NCBI RefSeq assembly: GCF_020819595.1
Contig: NZ_JAJHNP010000011.1
Location: 1 to 64,000 of the forward strand
From: Streptomyces barringtoniae
Lineage (GTDB): Bacteria; Actinomycetota; Actinomycetes; Streptomycetales; Streptomycetaceae
DNA: 64,000 nt
Direction of reading: 5' to 3'
Shown: positions 35,734-44,155 of the stretch, piece by piece
How positions within the stretch are numbered: position 1 is the stretch's first letter
How the letters are laid out: the number at the start of each line of letters is the position of its first letter
Made by a program: the position numbers and the translations under genes
Notes under the pieces: model-generated
Database searches by the model: none
What the model was told of the DNA's origin: nothing
What the model saw: the letters and a program-made list of their open reading frames with translations, nothing else

Positions 35734-36933
35734 TCAGCTCAGCGGATCCAGCGTCAGATACGCCTGCTGCGGGCTGCCGTCGTGGACCAGCGACTCCTGG
35801 TTGCCGACGTCGTCGAAGGCGAAGGCGTAGGCCTTGCCGTCGGCCGTCTGCGCATGCACCGCACGCGCGTACTGGTTCGTCACCGCGTCCTGGTAGAAGG
35901 CGGCCGTCGAGGTGTCCGGCTGGTTCGGGTTCACCAGCAGGGTCGAGCGGTTGAAACCGGCGCACAGCGTACGGGAGATGGGGCCCCGCACATTGTCGTT
36001 GGGCGCGTCGAGCAGCTTGTGGCAGCCGAAGACGCTGTCCGCGTCCGGCTTCTGGAAGCTGGTGACCACCGCACCCGAGGCGTTGGTGAAGTTCATGACG
36101 TTCCCCGAGACCCGGCCGTAGTACTTGGTGTTCGGCTGGTCGGCGAACGGCGTGACGGTCAGCGTCGACGTCGTGTACTTCTGCCAGACCCGGTTGACGT
36201 AGTCGTCCATCACGCTCGCCGGCAGGGCGCCGGTCTCCACGCCGTACAGCGGTGACAGGGCACGCAGCACGGTGCCGTCGGAGCGGGTCTGGATGAGGCC
36301 GGGCCAGCCGCCCGACCGGCCGCGCAGCGCGTTGAAGAAGCCGGTGTATCCACCTGACTTCAGGTGCCCGGTGGTGCTCACGCTGCCGTCGGAGCGCTGC
36401 ACGCCGACCGCGTACGGCGCGGAGAACATGTCCACCTGGGTGCTGTTCAGCCACAGTCCGGAGTCGTTGAGGGTGTACTCGGACCAGTTGAACAGGATGT
36501 TCCGGTTGGGGTCGGACGGGTTCTGCACGGCCGGCTGCACCAGGCCGCCGGTGGTCAGCCGGAAGTCGAGCTTCTGGCCGTAGGAGAAGTAGATCCGGCC
36601 GGAGAACTTCGGTATCCGGATGGTCGTGGACTGTCCGGGGGCCGGACCGGCGATCGCCGCGTCGGGGGCGGGCGTCGGCGGGTTGCCGCCCGCCGGCCAG
36701 GCGTGGAAGCCTCCGTTCGCGTCGGCCCAGCCCTGCTGCCCGGAGGACAGCCGGGTGCCGAGGTCGTAGACGTAGACCGGTTCGGAGCGGCCCGAGTTGT
36801 TGGTGATCTTCAGCGGGATGGTGTCCGGCACCGCGGCACCGGCCTGGTCCGGGGCGCCGAGGGCGAGCACCCCGCCGACCAGGGCCGCGGCGGCGGCCAG
36901 CGGCAGCGCGGGGCGGGTGAGTTGATGCGGCAC
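35734..36933 (-). CDS. Secreted GH64 beta-1,3-glucanase
   Basis: A 399-residue enzyme that cuts beta-1,3-glucan (laminaripentaose-producing type). The signal peptide is at residues 1-40 (RPALPLAAAAALVGGVLALG, cleavage near AGAAV). The GH64 domain fills the rest: PLKITNNSGRSEPVYVYDLG, RIPKFSGRIYFSYGQKLDF, NWSEYTLNDSGLWLNSTQVD and the C-terminal RTLCAGFNRSTLL. GTG at 36933 lies after GGAGGCAAG. Upstream are two operator-like inverted repeats, including a LacI-type palindrome, so sugar-induced expression is likely. Confidence 0.92.
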   Translation of the reverse strand: MPHQLTRPALPLAAAAALVGGVLALGAPDQAGAAVPDTIPLKITNNSGRSEPVYVYDLGTRLSSGQQGWADANGGFHAWPAGGNPPTPAPDAAIAGPAPGQSTTIRIPKFSGRIYFSYGQKLDFRLTTGGLVQPAVQNPSDPNRNILFNWSEYTLNDSGLWLNSTQVDMFSAPYAVGVQRSDGSVSTTGHLKSGGYTGFFNALRGRSGGWPGLIQTRSDGTVLRALSPLYGVETGALPASVMDDYVNRVWQKYTTSTLTVTPFADQPNTKYYGRVSGNVMNFTNASGAVVTSFQKPDADSVFGCHKLLDAPNDNVRGPISRTLCAGFNRSTLLVNPNQPDTSTAAFYQDAVTNQYARAVHAQTADGKAYAFAFDDVGNQESLVHDGSPQQAYLTLDPLS

Positions 36934-36961
36934 TCTCTTGCCTCCGTGTGGGGTCGGGGTC

Positions 36962-37000
36962 GTACGGATATTGGTCCGTACCTGTTTGAGAGCGCTCTCA
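36962..37000. promoter_or_regulatory. Two operators upstream of the beta-1,3-glucanase
   Basis: A perfect 14-base palindrome TGAGAGCGCTCTCA (36987-37000) has the layout of LacI-family operators; the Streptomyces CebR box is TGGGAGCGCTCCCA. Next to it, GTACGGA (36962-36968) and TCCGTAC (36975-36981) form a second inverted repeat with 6 bases between. Both lie 30-70 bases before the GTG start. Confidence 0.7.
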
Positions 37001-37134
37001 GGCTGGTACCAGGGCGCGTGCATGTCAATACAAGAGGCGGACCTGATTACGGCGCCTGTGCCCGGCGCCCGTCCCCGGCGCCCGGTTGGGCCTCCCCGGT
37101 GTGCCGGACCCCGGCCACCGGGAGGGCCATGGGC

Positions 37135-37755
37135 TCACTCGAAGCGGCTGGTGTCCCCGGCGCCCCGCCGTACGATCTCCGCCTCGCCGCCGGAGAAGTC
37201 CACGACCGTCGTCGGCTCGGTGCCGCACTCGCCCGAGTCGACCACCGCGTCCACCGCGTGGTCCAGCCGGTCCTTGATCTCCCAGCCCTGCGTCAGCGGC
37301 TCCTCCTCGTCCGGCAGCAGCAGCGTGCTGGACAGCAGCGGCTCGCCCAGTTCCGCCAGCAGCGCCTGGGTGACCACATGGTCGGGAATGCGGACGCCCA
37401 CGGTCTTCTTCTTCGGGTGCAGCAGCTTGCGCGGCACCTCGCGCGTGGCCGGGAGGATGAAGGTGTAGCTGCCGGGCGTGGACGCCTTCACGGCCCGGAA
37501 GACGTCGTTGTCCACCCGTACGAACTGGCCGAGCTGCGCGAAGTCCCGGCACATCAGGGTGAAGTGGTGCCGTTCGTCCAGTTGGCGGATGGAGCGGATC
37601 CGGTCCATGCCGTCCCGGCTGCCGAGCCGGCAGCCCAGCGCGTAACAGGAGTCGGTCGGGTATGCGATGAGCGCTTCCGAGCGCACCGCGTCGGCGATCT
37701 GGGCGATGCTGCGCGGCTGCGGGTTCTCGGGGTGCACGTCGAAGTACTTCGCCAT
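37135..37755 (-). CDS. Sua5/YciO/YrdC-family protein
   Basis: A 206-residue protein of the YrdC fold: LIAYPTDSCYALGCRLGSRD (nucleotide and RNA-binding P-T-D/S-x-Y-x-L-G), RHHFTLMCRDFAQLGQFVRV, PGSYTFILPATREVPRKLL and VGVRIPDHVVTQALLAELGE. It belongs to the YciO-like branch rather than canonical Sua5 (TsaC), so a role in threonylcarbamoyl-AMP formation for tRNA t6A is possible but unproven. ATG at 37755 follows no strong site. It diverges from the PucR-like regulator. Confidence 0.88.
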   Translation of the reverse strand: MAKYFDVHPENPQPRSIAQIADAVRSEALIAYPTDSCYALGCRLGSRDGMDRIRSIRQLDERHHFTLMCRDFAQLGQFVRVDNDVFRAVKASTPGSYTFILPATREVPRKLLHPKKKTVGVRIPDHVVTQALLAELGEPLLSSTLLLPDEEEPLTQGWEIKDRLDHAVDAVVDSGECGTEPTTVVDFSGGEAEIVRRGAGDTSRFE

Positions 37756-38056
37756 TCACCGAGCTTAATCCGCCGGCGGCCGGCGGGCGCGCACCGCCCG
37801 CTCCATGGCGGCGGCCGAGGCGGAGTGCGCCGCTTCCGGCCGGCCGCCGCAGGACGTCTTTGTGTACCTCCCGGATTCCGGGGCATGCGACCCCTGAGCA
37901 GTCCGAGGCCTCCCCCCGGCCCGGACCGCGACATCTCCGCCGGCGTCCCACCCCCCGGGCCGCCGGCGGAGCCGTGTCCGGCGCGGGAGCGCAGGCGAGT
38001 CGGGTAACGTGCGGATGCGTAAGCCCAGGTCAACACGGAGGCGAGGAGAGCAGAAC
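37756..38056. other. Divergent intergenic region with GC-rich hairpin
   Basis: CTCCGCCGGCG (37935-37945) pairs perfectly with CGCCGGCGGAG (37961-37971) around 15 bases, about 85 bases before the PucR-like start. It could be an attenuator or a terminator of antisense transcripts. No coding frame stands out in the 301 bases. Confidence 0.5.
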
Positions 38057-39613
38057 GTGGCCGGCCGACCGGACGGGGACCCGGCGTTCCAGCAGCCGAA
38101 CGGCGGGGACAGCGCCTGGGCGCAGGAGCTGCTGGACCAGCTGCGGCCCGCCGGGCGCGATCCACGCCGGCTCGTCGACTGGCTCGCCCGGACCGTGAGT
38201 GCCTCGGTCTGCCTCCAGGACGACCGCGGTGGCCTGCTCGCCGGTGAGTGGCTGCCGCTCGACTCCGCCGTCTTCGCCGACGTCGCCGCCGGCCGGGTCT
38301 CCGCCGCGTCCCTCGACGACGGGGCACGGCATGTGCGGCTGGTCGGGATCCGGCGTCCCGGGCCCGGACCGGGGGCGGGAGCCGTCCTCGCCGTGGCCCG
38401 CCCGGAGCCGTTCGACCGGCGCGCCACCGAAATCCTCGGCCGCACCGTGGGCATACTGGAACTGCTGCTCAGGGAACGGGAGTCGGCCGAGTCCGGGCGG
38501 CGGCTGCGGCGGGCCACGGCCGATCTGCGGCTGGCGATCCTGCAACTGCTCATGGTGGAGGACACCGTCTCCGCCCGCCGGGTCGCCGCCGGGCTGTGGC
38601 CGGGGCTGCTGGAACAGGACAGCGCCCGGGTGTACGTCCTCGAGGGCACCGCCGCGGAACGGGACCGGCTCGCCGACGCGTGCGTGGACGCCACCGAGGG
38701 CCGGGCGCTGGTCGTGCGCTGCCCCGCGGTGGACGAACACGTCATCGTCGTCGGCCCGTCCGCCGACGTGGGGGAGCGGCTGCGGTCCCTCGTCGCCGAC
38801 CGGCGCGGCACCTTCCTCGGCGGCAGCCCCCGGCAGCGCCTCGCCCTGACCGCCACCGCCTACGGGCAGGCCGTCACCGCCCTGGCCGTGGCCCGCTTCC
38901 GGTCCGACCGGTACGCCGTCTACGCCGCCCGCACCCGCCCAGCACGGCTCATCGACCCCGCGGCGCTGCGGGCCTGGGCAGCCGCCGTGCTGCGCCCGCT
39001 CGACCAGCTGCCGCACCACGTGCGCGCCGAGCTGCTCGCCACCACCCGGCTGGGCCTGGAGTTCACCGCCGTGAACGCGGCCAAGGTGCTCGGCGTCAGC
39101 CGCAACACCGTCCGCGCCCGGATGGACCGGGTCGCCGCGCTGCTCGGCGCCGACCTCTCCCGGCTGCCCGTCCGCGCCGTCGCCCACGCCGCCCTCGACA
39201 CCGAGGCCGCGCAGGGCCCGTACGACCTCTCCGGCGGCGCACCCGGTCCGCCGACCCGGGCCCGGCTCACCGAGCTGCTCGGGACGAGCGCGCTGCGCTC
39301 CTGGGCGGAGGGGCTGCTCGGCCGCCTCGACGAGGACGGCCGGGACCTGCGCGGCACCCTGCGCGCCTGGACCGGCGCCGACGCGCACGCCGAACGCGCC
39401 GCCCAGGTGCTCGGGGTACACGCCCAGACCGTGCGTGAACACGTCCGGGCCGCCGAACCCGTCCTGGAACGCCGGCTGACGGCCGGCGGCACCGACCTGT
39501 ACGAGGTCGTCCTCGCCCAGCTCGTCACCGGTGAGCTTCCGGTACCCGACGTCGGCACGCCCGGTCCCGGCACGCCGAACCCGGACCAACCGGACTCCCC
39601 TGTGCACCGGTGA
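38057..39613 (+). CDS. PucR-like regulator with two C-terminal helix-turn-helix motifs
   Basis: A 518-residue regulator. The N-terminal 330 residues resemble the GAF/CdaR-like sensing part of PucR-type proteins (LVDWLARTVSASVCLQDDRG, RRLRRATADLRLAILQLLMV). Two DNA-binding motifs follow: NAAKVLGVSRNTVRARMDRV near residue 340 and RAAQVLGVHAQTVREHVRAA near 455. Two helix-turn-helix units in one chain are unusual for CdaR/PucR members, which normally have one. GTG at 38057 lies after GAGGAGAGC. No catabolic operon adjoins it. Confidence 0.82.
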   Translation: MAGRPDGDPAFQQPNGGDSAWAQELLDQLRPAGRDPRRLVDWLARTVSASVCLQDDRGGLLAGEWLPLDSAVFADVAAGRVSAASLDDGARHVRLVGIRRPGPGPGAGAVLAVARPEPFDRRATEILGRTVGILELLLRERESAESGRRLRRATADLRLAILQLLMVEDTVSARRVAAGLWPGLLEQDSARVYVLEGTAAERDRLADACVDATEGRALVVRCPAVDEHVIVVGPSADVGERLRSLVADRRGTFLGGSPRQRLALTATAYGQAVTALAVARFRSDRYAVYAARTRPARLIDPAALRAWAAAVLRPLDQLPHHVRAELLATTRLGLEFTAVNAAKVLGVSRNTVRARMDRVAALLGADLSRLPVRAVAHAALDTEAAQGPYDLSGGAPGPPTRARLTELLGTSALRSWAEGLLGRLDEDGRDLRGTLRAWTGADAHAERAAQVLGVHAQTVREHVRAAEPVLERRLTAGGTDLYEVVLAQLVTGELPVPDVGTPGPGTPNPDQPDSPVHR

Positions 39614-39790
39614 GTCCCGTGCGGGCCCTGCCGGGCACGCGTGCACTACCCCGCCTGCGCCGGCACACGTACCGTATCCGCAGTCCGCGGGGCACGACCG
39701 GAACGGGGGACCGGTCGCGGCCCCGCGTTCGACTGTGGCGCCCGGCCGGACCGGCGCCTCCTGCGGGCGTTGATCGCGGAACGCGCCGCC

Positions 39791-41041
39791 TCATCCGGTG
39801 CGCGTGATCGGCAGGTTGTAGACGTGCGCCGGAGAGATGATCTTCGTGATCGCTTCCACCAGAAGGGTGCTCGGCTCCCGGGACCGGTAGTCGGTGTCGG
39901 TGTTCAGGAGCGCCACCAGTGTCGTCCGGGTCGACGGCAGGTAGACGGTCACCGTCTCGTAGCCCGGCAGGGAGCCGTTGTGGCCGATCCATCCCTGCAC
40001 GTCGAAGATGCCCAGGCCGTATCCGGCGCCCTTCACGGCGCCCGCCTGCGGTGTGGTCAGCCGCTGCTTCTGCGTCGCGGTACTGACCATGGTCGTCCCG
40101 TCCGGGAACCGGCCCGTGGCGACCGTGGGCGCCCAGGTGCGCAGGTCCCGGAGGTTCGAGATGATCGCGCCGGCGGCCCAGCCCCAGGACGGGTTCCAGT
40201 CGGCCGCGTCGGCTTCCTTGCCGTTCGCCGTCTGCCGGGTGTAACCCTGCGCGTGCGGGGAGGGGAACTCGTTGCCGGTCGGGAAGACCGTGTGCCGCAT
40301 GCCGGCCGGATCGAGAACGTGCTGCTTGATGTAGTCCCCGAGGTGCTGTCCGCTCTCCTTCTCCACCACCAGACCGAGCAGGATCAGGTTGGTGTTGCAG
40401 TAGGAGAACCTCTGCCCCGGCTGGAACATCAGCGGATGCCTGAAGGAGTAGGCGAGCAACTCCTGGGGGGTGAAGGGCCGTTGCGGGTTGGAGGTGAGCG
40501 CCTTGTCGAAGCCGGGGTCCTCGGAGTAGTTGTACAGTCCGCTGCGCATGTCGGCGAGCTGACGCAGCGTGATCCTGTTCTCGTCGGGCACGCCGCCGAT
40601 GTACGTGCCGATCGGGTCGTCCAGACCGACCTTCTTCTGGTCCACCAGCTGCAGCAGCGCGGTCACGGTGAACGTCTTGGTCTCGCTGCCGATGCGCATG
40701 TACAGGTCCGGTGCCATCCTCTGCCCGGAGCTCTTGTCGGCGACGCCGAACGAGCGGACGTAACTCGGCTGTCCCGGCGTCCAGATGCCGACCGTCGCGC
40801 CGGGAATGCTCGCCTCGCGCATCACCTTGCGTACGGCGGCGTCCAGTTGGCGTGCCGCTTCGGGGGTGAGGTCACGGACCGGCGCTGTCGAGGGGCTCGG
40901 ACCGGGCGAGTCGGCGGCGAGGGCGGCCGGTACCGAGGCCGGGGACGCGCACACGGGGCCGGCGGCGACCGGTGCCAACAGCGTCCCCACCGTGACGGCG
41001 ACCGCGGCCCCCCTCAGCAGGCGTGCGGACGTGCGCGACAT
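39791..41041 (-). CDS. Secreted serine hydrolase (D-Ala-D-Ala carboxypeptidase/class C beta-lactamase family)
   Basis: A 416-residue exported enzyme of the R61-type DD-peptidase family. The signal peptide is residues 1-32 (RLLRGAAVAVTVGTLLAPVA then cleavage near CASPA). The active-site Ser is in the S-x-x-K motif SETK of YMRIGSETKTFTVTAL; the second motif is YCNTN (Y-x-N) and the third is HNG in GWIGHNGSLPGYE. It may trim peptidoglycan peptides or hydrolyse small D-amino-acid esters. ATG at 41041. Single-gene unit. Confidence 0.92.
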   Translation of the reverse strand: MSRTSARLLRGAAVAVTVGTLLAPVAAGPVCASPASVPAALAADSPGPSPSTAPVRDLTPEAARQLDAAVRKVMREASIPGATVGIWTPGQPSYVRSFGVADKSSGQRMAPDLYMRIGSETKTFTVTALLQLVDQKKVGLDDPIGTYIGGVPDENRITLRQLADMRSGLYNYSEDPGFDKALTSNPQRPFTPQELLAYSFRHPLMFQPGQRFSYCNTNLILLGLVVEKESGQHLGDYIKQHVLDPAGMRHTVFPTGNEFPSPHAQGYTRQTANGKEADAADWNPSWGWAAGAIISNLRDLRTWAPTVATGRFPDGTTMVSTATQKQRLTTPQAGAVKGAGYGLGIFDVQGWIGHNGSLPGYETVTVYLPSTRTTLVALLNTDTDYRSREPSTLLVEAITKIISPAHVYNLPITRTG

Positions 41042-41286
41042 GGGCTGACTCCAAGCACGTGAGAGGTGAGCGTGCGATGAGCGGGACGTCGAAGCCCTGG
41101 CCCTCCCAGCATAGGAGCGCGCTCCCCGCCGCGCCCGCCGGACGAAGGGGGATCGCCCCGCTCGCCGCCTGCCGGCGGGATGCTTGTCCGACAGGCGGAA
41201 GACCTCGTTCGAGCGATGGCCTCACCCGACCCGGTGAGCCTGCGGGGCGGGCCGTACCGGCGGCGGGCCACGGGCGTTGCCCCGGC

Positions 41287-41523
41287 ATGAACCGCTTGGA
41301 CCCGGGGTACCGCTTGGATTCGCTGGACCGGATCGAACGGCTGGACCGGATGCGCCGCGCGGCCCGGCCGGCGCGGGCGGACCGGGCCCGGGAGCCGATC
41401 TACGCCGGCCTCGTCGCGGAATGGCGTGCGCAGGGACGCACTGTGCCCGCTGACCCCGACGGGCTGTCGGCCGTCCTGCCCGGGGCCGGCTCGGGTGCGC
41501 GGCCCGCGCCCGAGCACGCCTGA
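41287..41523 (+). CDS. Small unrecognised protein
   Basis: A 78-residue frame starting MNRLDPGYRLDSLDRIERLD, Arg/Asp-rich and probably helical at the N-terminus, then EPIYAGLVAEWRAQGRTVP and a flexible end. Codon use is Streptomyces-like, but there is no good ribosome site and no family was recognised. It converges with the gene at 41534-42001. It could be real or chance. Confidence 0.4.
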   Translation: MNRLDPGYRLDSLDRIERLDRMRRAARPARADRAREPIYAGLVAEWRAQGRTVPADPDGLSAVLPGAGSGARPAPEHA

Positions 41524-41533
41524 GCCCGAACCG

Positions 41534-42001
41534 TCACTGCCCGCGCAGCGGCGAGAGCACGGCGAGGGTGCCGTTGGCCTGCCGCAGCGCCTCCTCCAGG
41601 TCGCCGGGCGAGTGGAGCGTGCCGGAGCCGTCCGGCGGTACGAGCCATTCCAGGAAACGCGCGGGCCGGTACGGCGGCGGTACGGCGACCCAGGCACCCT
41701 TGGTCGCGTACCTCAGACCGGCTCCCACCCAGCCCCCGGAGGGGTCCGGCGGCAGGAAGAACCCGACCCGGCCCGCCGCCGTGTCGACCAGCGTCGGCCC
41801 CGGCGCGGGGATCCCGGGCCGCCACAGCAGGTCGAGGGTGAGCAGCCCCAGTCGCTCGGGAACGCTCAGCACGTCCCAGAAACGGCCCGCCTCCAGCAGT
41901 GCGATGCCCTCGCCGTGATCCCACTCCCATTTGCAGGAGCGCGGGTCCGCCGACGCTGCGGCCAGCCATTCCACGCCCCGCGTCCACATCGTGTTCGTCA
42001 T
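41534..42001 (-). CDS. Unrecognised 155-residue protein (weak Prim-Pol-like resemblance)
   Basis: The protein starts MTNTMWTRGVEWLAAASADP at ATG 42001 behind GGAGCGG. The middle reads GPTLVDTAAGRVGFFLPPDP then ATKGAWVAVPPPYRPARFLE. This loosely resembles short Streptomyces proteins annotated as bifunctional primase/polymerase N-terminal domain, but no catalytic acidic triad can be pointed to. Function is therefore left open. An AT-rich inverted repeat lies 49-64 bases upstream. Confidence 0.65.
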   Translation of the reverse strand: MTNTMWTRGVEWLAAASADPRSCKWEWDHGEGIALLEAGRFWDVLSVPERLGLLTLDLLWRPGIPAPGPTLVDTAAGRVGFFLPPDPSGGWVGAGLRYATKGAWVAVPPPYRPARFLEWLVPPDGSGTLHSPGDLEEALRQANGTLAVLSPLRGQ

Positions 42002-42049
42002 GCACCGCTCCGGGTGTCCTCGTCCGCCTGCCCTCGGCATATGCATGCT

Positions 42050-42065
42050 CGTAGATATTTCTACG
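42050..42065. promoter_or_regulatory. AT-rich inverted repeat upstream of the 41534-42001 gene
   Basis: CGTAGA (42050-42055), loop TATT, TCTACG (42060-42065): perfect arms in a locally AT-rich stretch, next to ATATGCATGC. A regulator site is likely. Confidence 0.55.
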
Positions 42066-42226
42066 TGGCGGAAGGGGTGGCGCGGCCTGGCGTTTGTGCG
42101 GGGATGTTCGAACTCCGGTTACGGGTTCGTCAGTTGAGGGAGGGCGACACGTCACCCGCGCGAAGGTCGCATACCGGGCGGGACGCTTGATTCCGTCGTA
42201 CTGACAATCGAATCACGCGTCGAGTC

Positions 42227-42256
42227 TTGAGTCCGATGCTGCTTCGGTCGTATGGT
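42227..42256 (+). promoter_or_regulatory. Candidate promoter of the aminotransferase-lrp operon
   Basis: TTGAGT (42227-42232), 18 bases, TATGGT (42251-42256). The predicted start point (about 42263) falls inside the heptamer array that begins at 42260. Confidence 0.5.
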
Positions 42257-42259
42257 CAC

Positions 42260-42294
42260 GTCATCCGTCATCCGTCATCCGTCATCCGTCATCC
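42260..42294 (+). repeat. Five exact tandem copies of GTCATCC
   Basis: A 35-base array of the heptamer GTCATCC repeated five times without error, beginning 3 bases after the candidate -10 and ending 25 bases before the aminotransferase ATG. It forms most of the predicted 5' leader. Copy-number change by slippage could alter leader length. Confidence 0.95.
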
Positions 42295-42319
42295 GGCACC
42301 GTCTCCAGCGAGGTACTTC

Positions 42320-43669
42320 ATGGACCGCACGCGTCTGCACGCCCTCCTGGCCCGCGAGAGCGCCGAGGCCGAGCGTCGCAACCCGCGCTCCCGTGCGGCC
42401 TACGCGGGCGCCGGCCACCTCTTCGGCCGCGTACCGATGACCTGGATGAACAAGACGGCCGGTGCCTTTCCCCGCTATCTGGCCGGGGCGCGCGGCGCCC
42501 GGGTCACCGATGTGGACGGGCACGAGTACATCGACTTCTGCCTCGGCGACACCGGCGCGATGGCCGGCCACTCGCCCGCCCCGGTCACCGGGGCCGTACA
42601 GCGGCGCTTCGCCGAGCTGGGCGGGGCCACGGCGATGCTGCCGACGCAGGACGCGGAGTGGGTCGGCGCCGAGCTGACCCGGCGGTTCGGGCTGGCGCGC
42701 TGGAGCTTCTCGCTCACCGCGACCGACGCCAACCGGTGGGCGATCCGGCTCGTCCGGGCCGTCACCGGGCGCCCCAAGATCCTCGTGAACAGCTACTGCT
42801 ACCACGGCAGCGTCGACGAGTCCCTGATCGTCGTCGGCCCGGACGGCACGGGCACCGCCCGACCCGGCAACGTCGGCGCGCCGTGCGACGTCACGCAGAC
42901 GAGCCGGGTCGCGGAGTTCAACGACCTCGCCGGGCTGGAGCGCGAACTGGCCCACGGCGACGTCGCCGCCGTGCTGATGGAGCCGGCCCTCACCAACATC
43001 GGCATCGTCCTGCCCGAGCCCGGCTACCTCGCCGGCGTACGCGAGCTGACCAGGCGATACGGCAGCCTGCTCATCAACGACGAGACCCACACCTTCTCCG
43101 CCGGACCCGGTGGCTGCACCGCCGCCTGGGACCTCGAACCCGACCTGCTGACCATCGGCAAGGCGATCGGCGGCGGCATCCCGGCCGGAGCGTACGGGCT
43201 GTCCGCCGAACTCGCCGAGCGGCTCCTGGCCCGCACCGACCTGGACCTCGTCGACATGGGCGGCGTCGGCGGCACACTCGCCGGCAACGCGCTGTCGGTC
43301 GCCGCGATGCGGGCCACCCTCGAACACGTCCTCACCGACGAGGCGTTCGACCGGATGGACAAGCTCTCCGAGCGCTTCGAGGCGGGCGTCCGGGCGGGCA
43401 TCGAGACCCACCGGCTGCCGTGGTCCGTGAGCCGGCTCGGCGCCCGCACCGAGTACCGTTTCACCAGCCCGGCGCCGCGCACCGGCAGCGAGTCCGCGGC
43501 CGTCTCCGACCCGGAGCTGGAGGACTTCCTCCACCTCTACCTCGCCAACCGGGGCATCCTGCTGACCCCGTTCCACAACATGGCGCTCATGTGCCCGGAC
43601 ACCACCGAGCAGGACGTCGACACCCACACCGAGGTCTTCGCCGCCGCCCTCGCCGAACTGGCGGACTGA
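42320..43669 (+). CDS. Class III aminotransferase (glutamate-semialdehyde aminomutase-like)
   Basis: A 449-residue PLP enzyme. The PLP Lys is in LLTIGKAIGGGIPAGAYG. Other features: YIDFCLGDTGAMAGHSPAPV, NSYCYHGSVDESLIVVGPDG, LLINDETHTFSAGPGGCTAA (the aspartate that normally contacts PLP). The closest family is glutamate-1-semialdehyde aminomutase-like transaminases, but Streptomyces makes heme with a separate hemL, so another amino acid or ketone substrate is likely. ATG at 42320 follows GAGG. The Lrp regulator gene lies 33 bases downstream, so it is probably co-transcribed and controls this enzyme. Confidence 0.92.
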   Translation: MDRTRLHALLARESAEAERRNPRSRAAYAGAGHLFGRVPMTWMNKTAGAFPRYLAGARGARVTDVDGHEYIDFCLGDTGAMAGHSPAPVTGAVQRRFAELGGATAMLPTQDAEWVGAELTRRFGLARWSFSLTATDANRWAIRLVRAVTGRPKILVNSYCYHGSVDESLIVVGPDGTGTARPGNVGAPCDVTQTSRVAEFNDLAGLERELAHGDVAAVLMEPALTNIGIVLPEPGYLAGVRELTRRYGSLLINDETHTFSAGPGGCTAAWDLEPDLLTIGKAIGGGIPAGAYGLSAELAERLLARTDLDLVDMGGVGGTLAGNALSVAAMRATLEHVLTDEAFDRMDKLSERFEAGVRAGIETHRLPWSVSRLGARTEYRFTSPAPRTGSESAAVSDPELEDFLHLYLANRGILLTPFHNMALMCPDTTEQDVDTHTEVFAAALAELAD

Positions 43670-43702
43670 GAACCACGGTAGTACCCGCACGAAAGGACAC
43701 GC

Positions 43703-44143
43703 GTGGACGAGATCGACCGGGCCATCCTGCGCGAGCTGCAGACCGACGGCCGTATCGCGTACGCCGACCTCGGCCCGAAGGTCGGCCTGTCCGCCTCGGC
43801 GGCGCGGCAGCGGCTGCAGCGCCTGCTGGACTCCAAGGCCGTCCAGGTGGTCGGGGTGACCGACCCGATGGCCATGGGCGGACAGGCCATGGCCCTGCTC
43901 GGCATCGGCGTCGACGGCGACCCCCGCGCCGTCGCCGACGCACTCGCCGAACGCCCGGAAGTCGTGTACTCGGTGCTGACCTCGGGCGGATTCGATCTGT
44001 TCGCCGAGGTGGTCGCCCCCGGTCCGAAGGCCCTGCTGGACTTCGTCAACGACGTGGTACGGCCTCTCGAGGGCGTCCGCGAGATCCAGTCGTTCCCCTA
44101 CTTCGGCATCCACACCCACCGCTTCCTGTGGGACGTGGGCTGA
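43703..44143 (+). CDS. Lrp/AsnC-family regulator
   Basis: A 146-residue regulator: helix-turn-helix at residues 1-50 (MDEIDRAILRELQTDGRIAY, LGPKVGLSASAARQRLQRLL), then the RAM ligand domain (GQAMALLGIGVDGDPRAVAD, VYSVLTSGGFDLFAEVVAPG). The GTG at 43703 follows AAAGGA. It is the second gene after an aminotransferase. Lrp proteins usually sense an amino acid and control its metabolism, so substrate feedback is expected. It converges with a PP2C gene after 12 bases. Confidence 0.93.
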   Translation: MDEIDRAILRELQTDGRIAYADLGPKVGLSASAARQRLQRLLDSKAVQVVGVTDPMAMGGQAMALLGIGVDGDPRAVADALAERPEVVYSVLTSGGFDLFAEVVAPGPKALLDFVNDVVRPLEGVREIQSFPYFGIHTHRFLWDVG

Positions 44144-44155
44144 CCGGCGCGACCG

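Larger units (their letters stand above)
42002..42319. other. Divergent control region with palindrome, promoter and heptamer repeats
   Basis: This 318-base gap holds the palindrome at 42050-42065, the promoter at 42227-42256 and five heptamer repeats at 42260-42294, each listed separately. Confidence 0.7.

Noticed and set aside
39614..39790. Small plus-strand frame after the PucR-like gene
   Set aside because: Arg/Pro-rich, no ribosome site, no conserved look; likely chance.
42260..42294. GTCATCC array as a CRISPR
   Set aside because: Seven-base units with no spacers and no cas genes; it is a simple tandem repeat.
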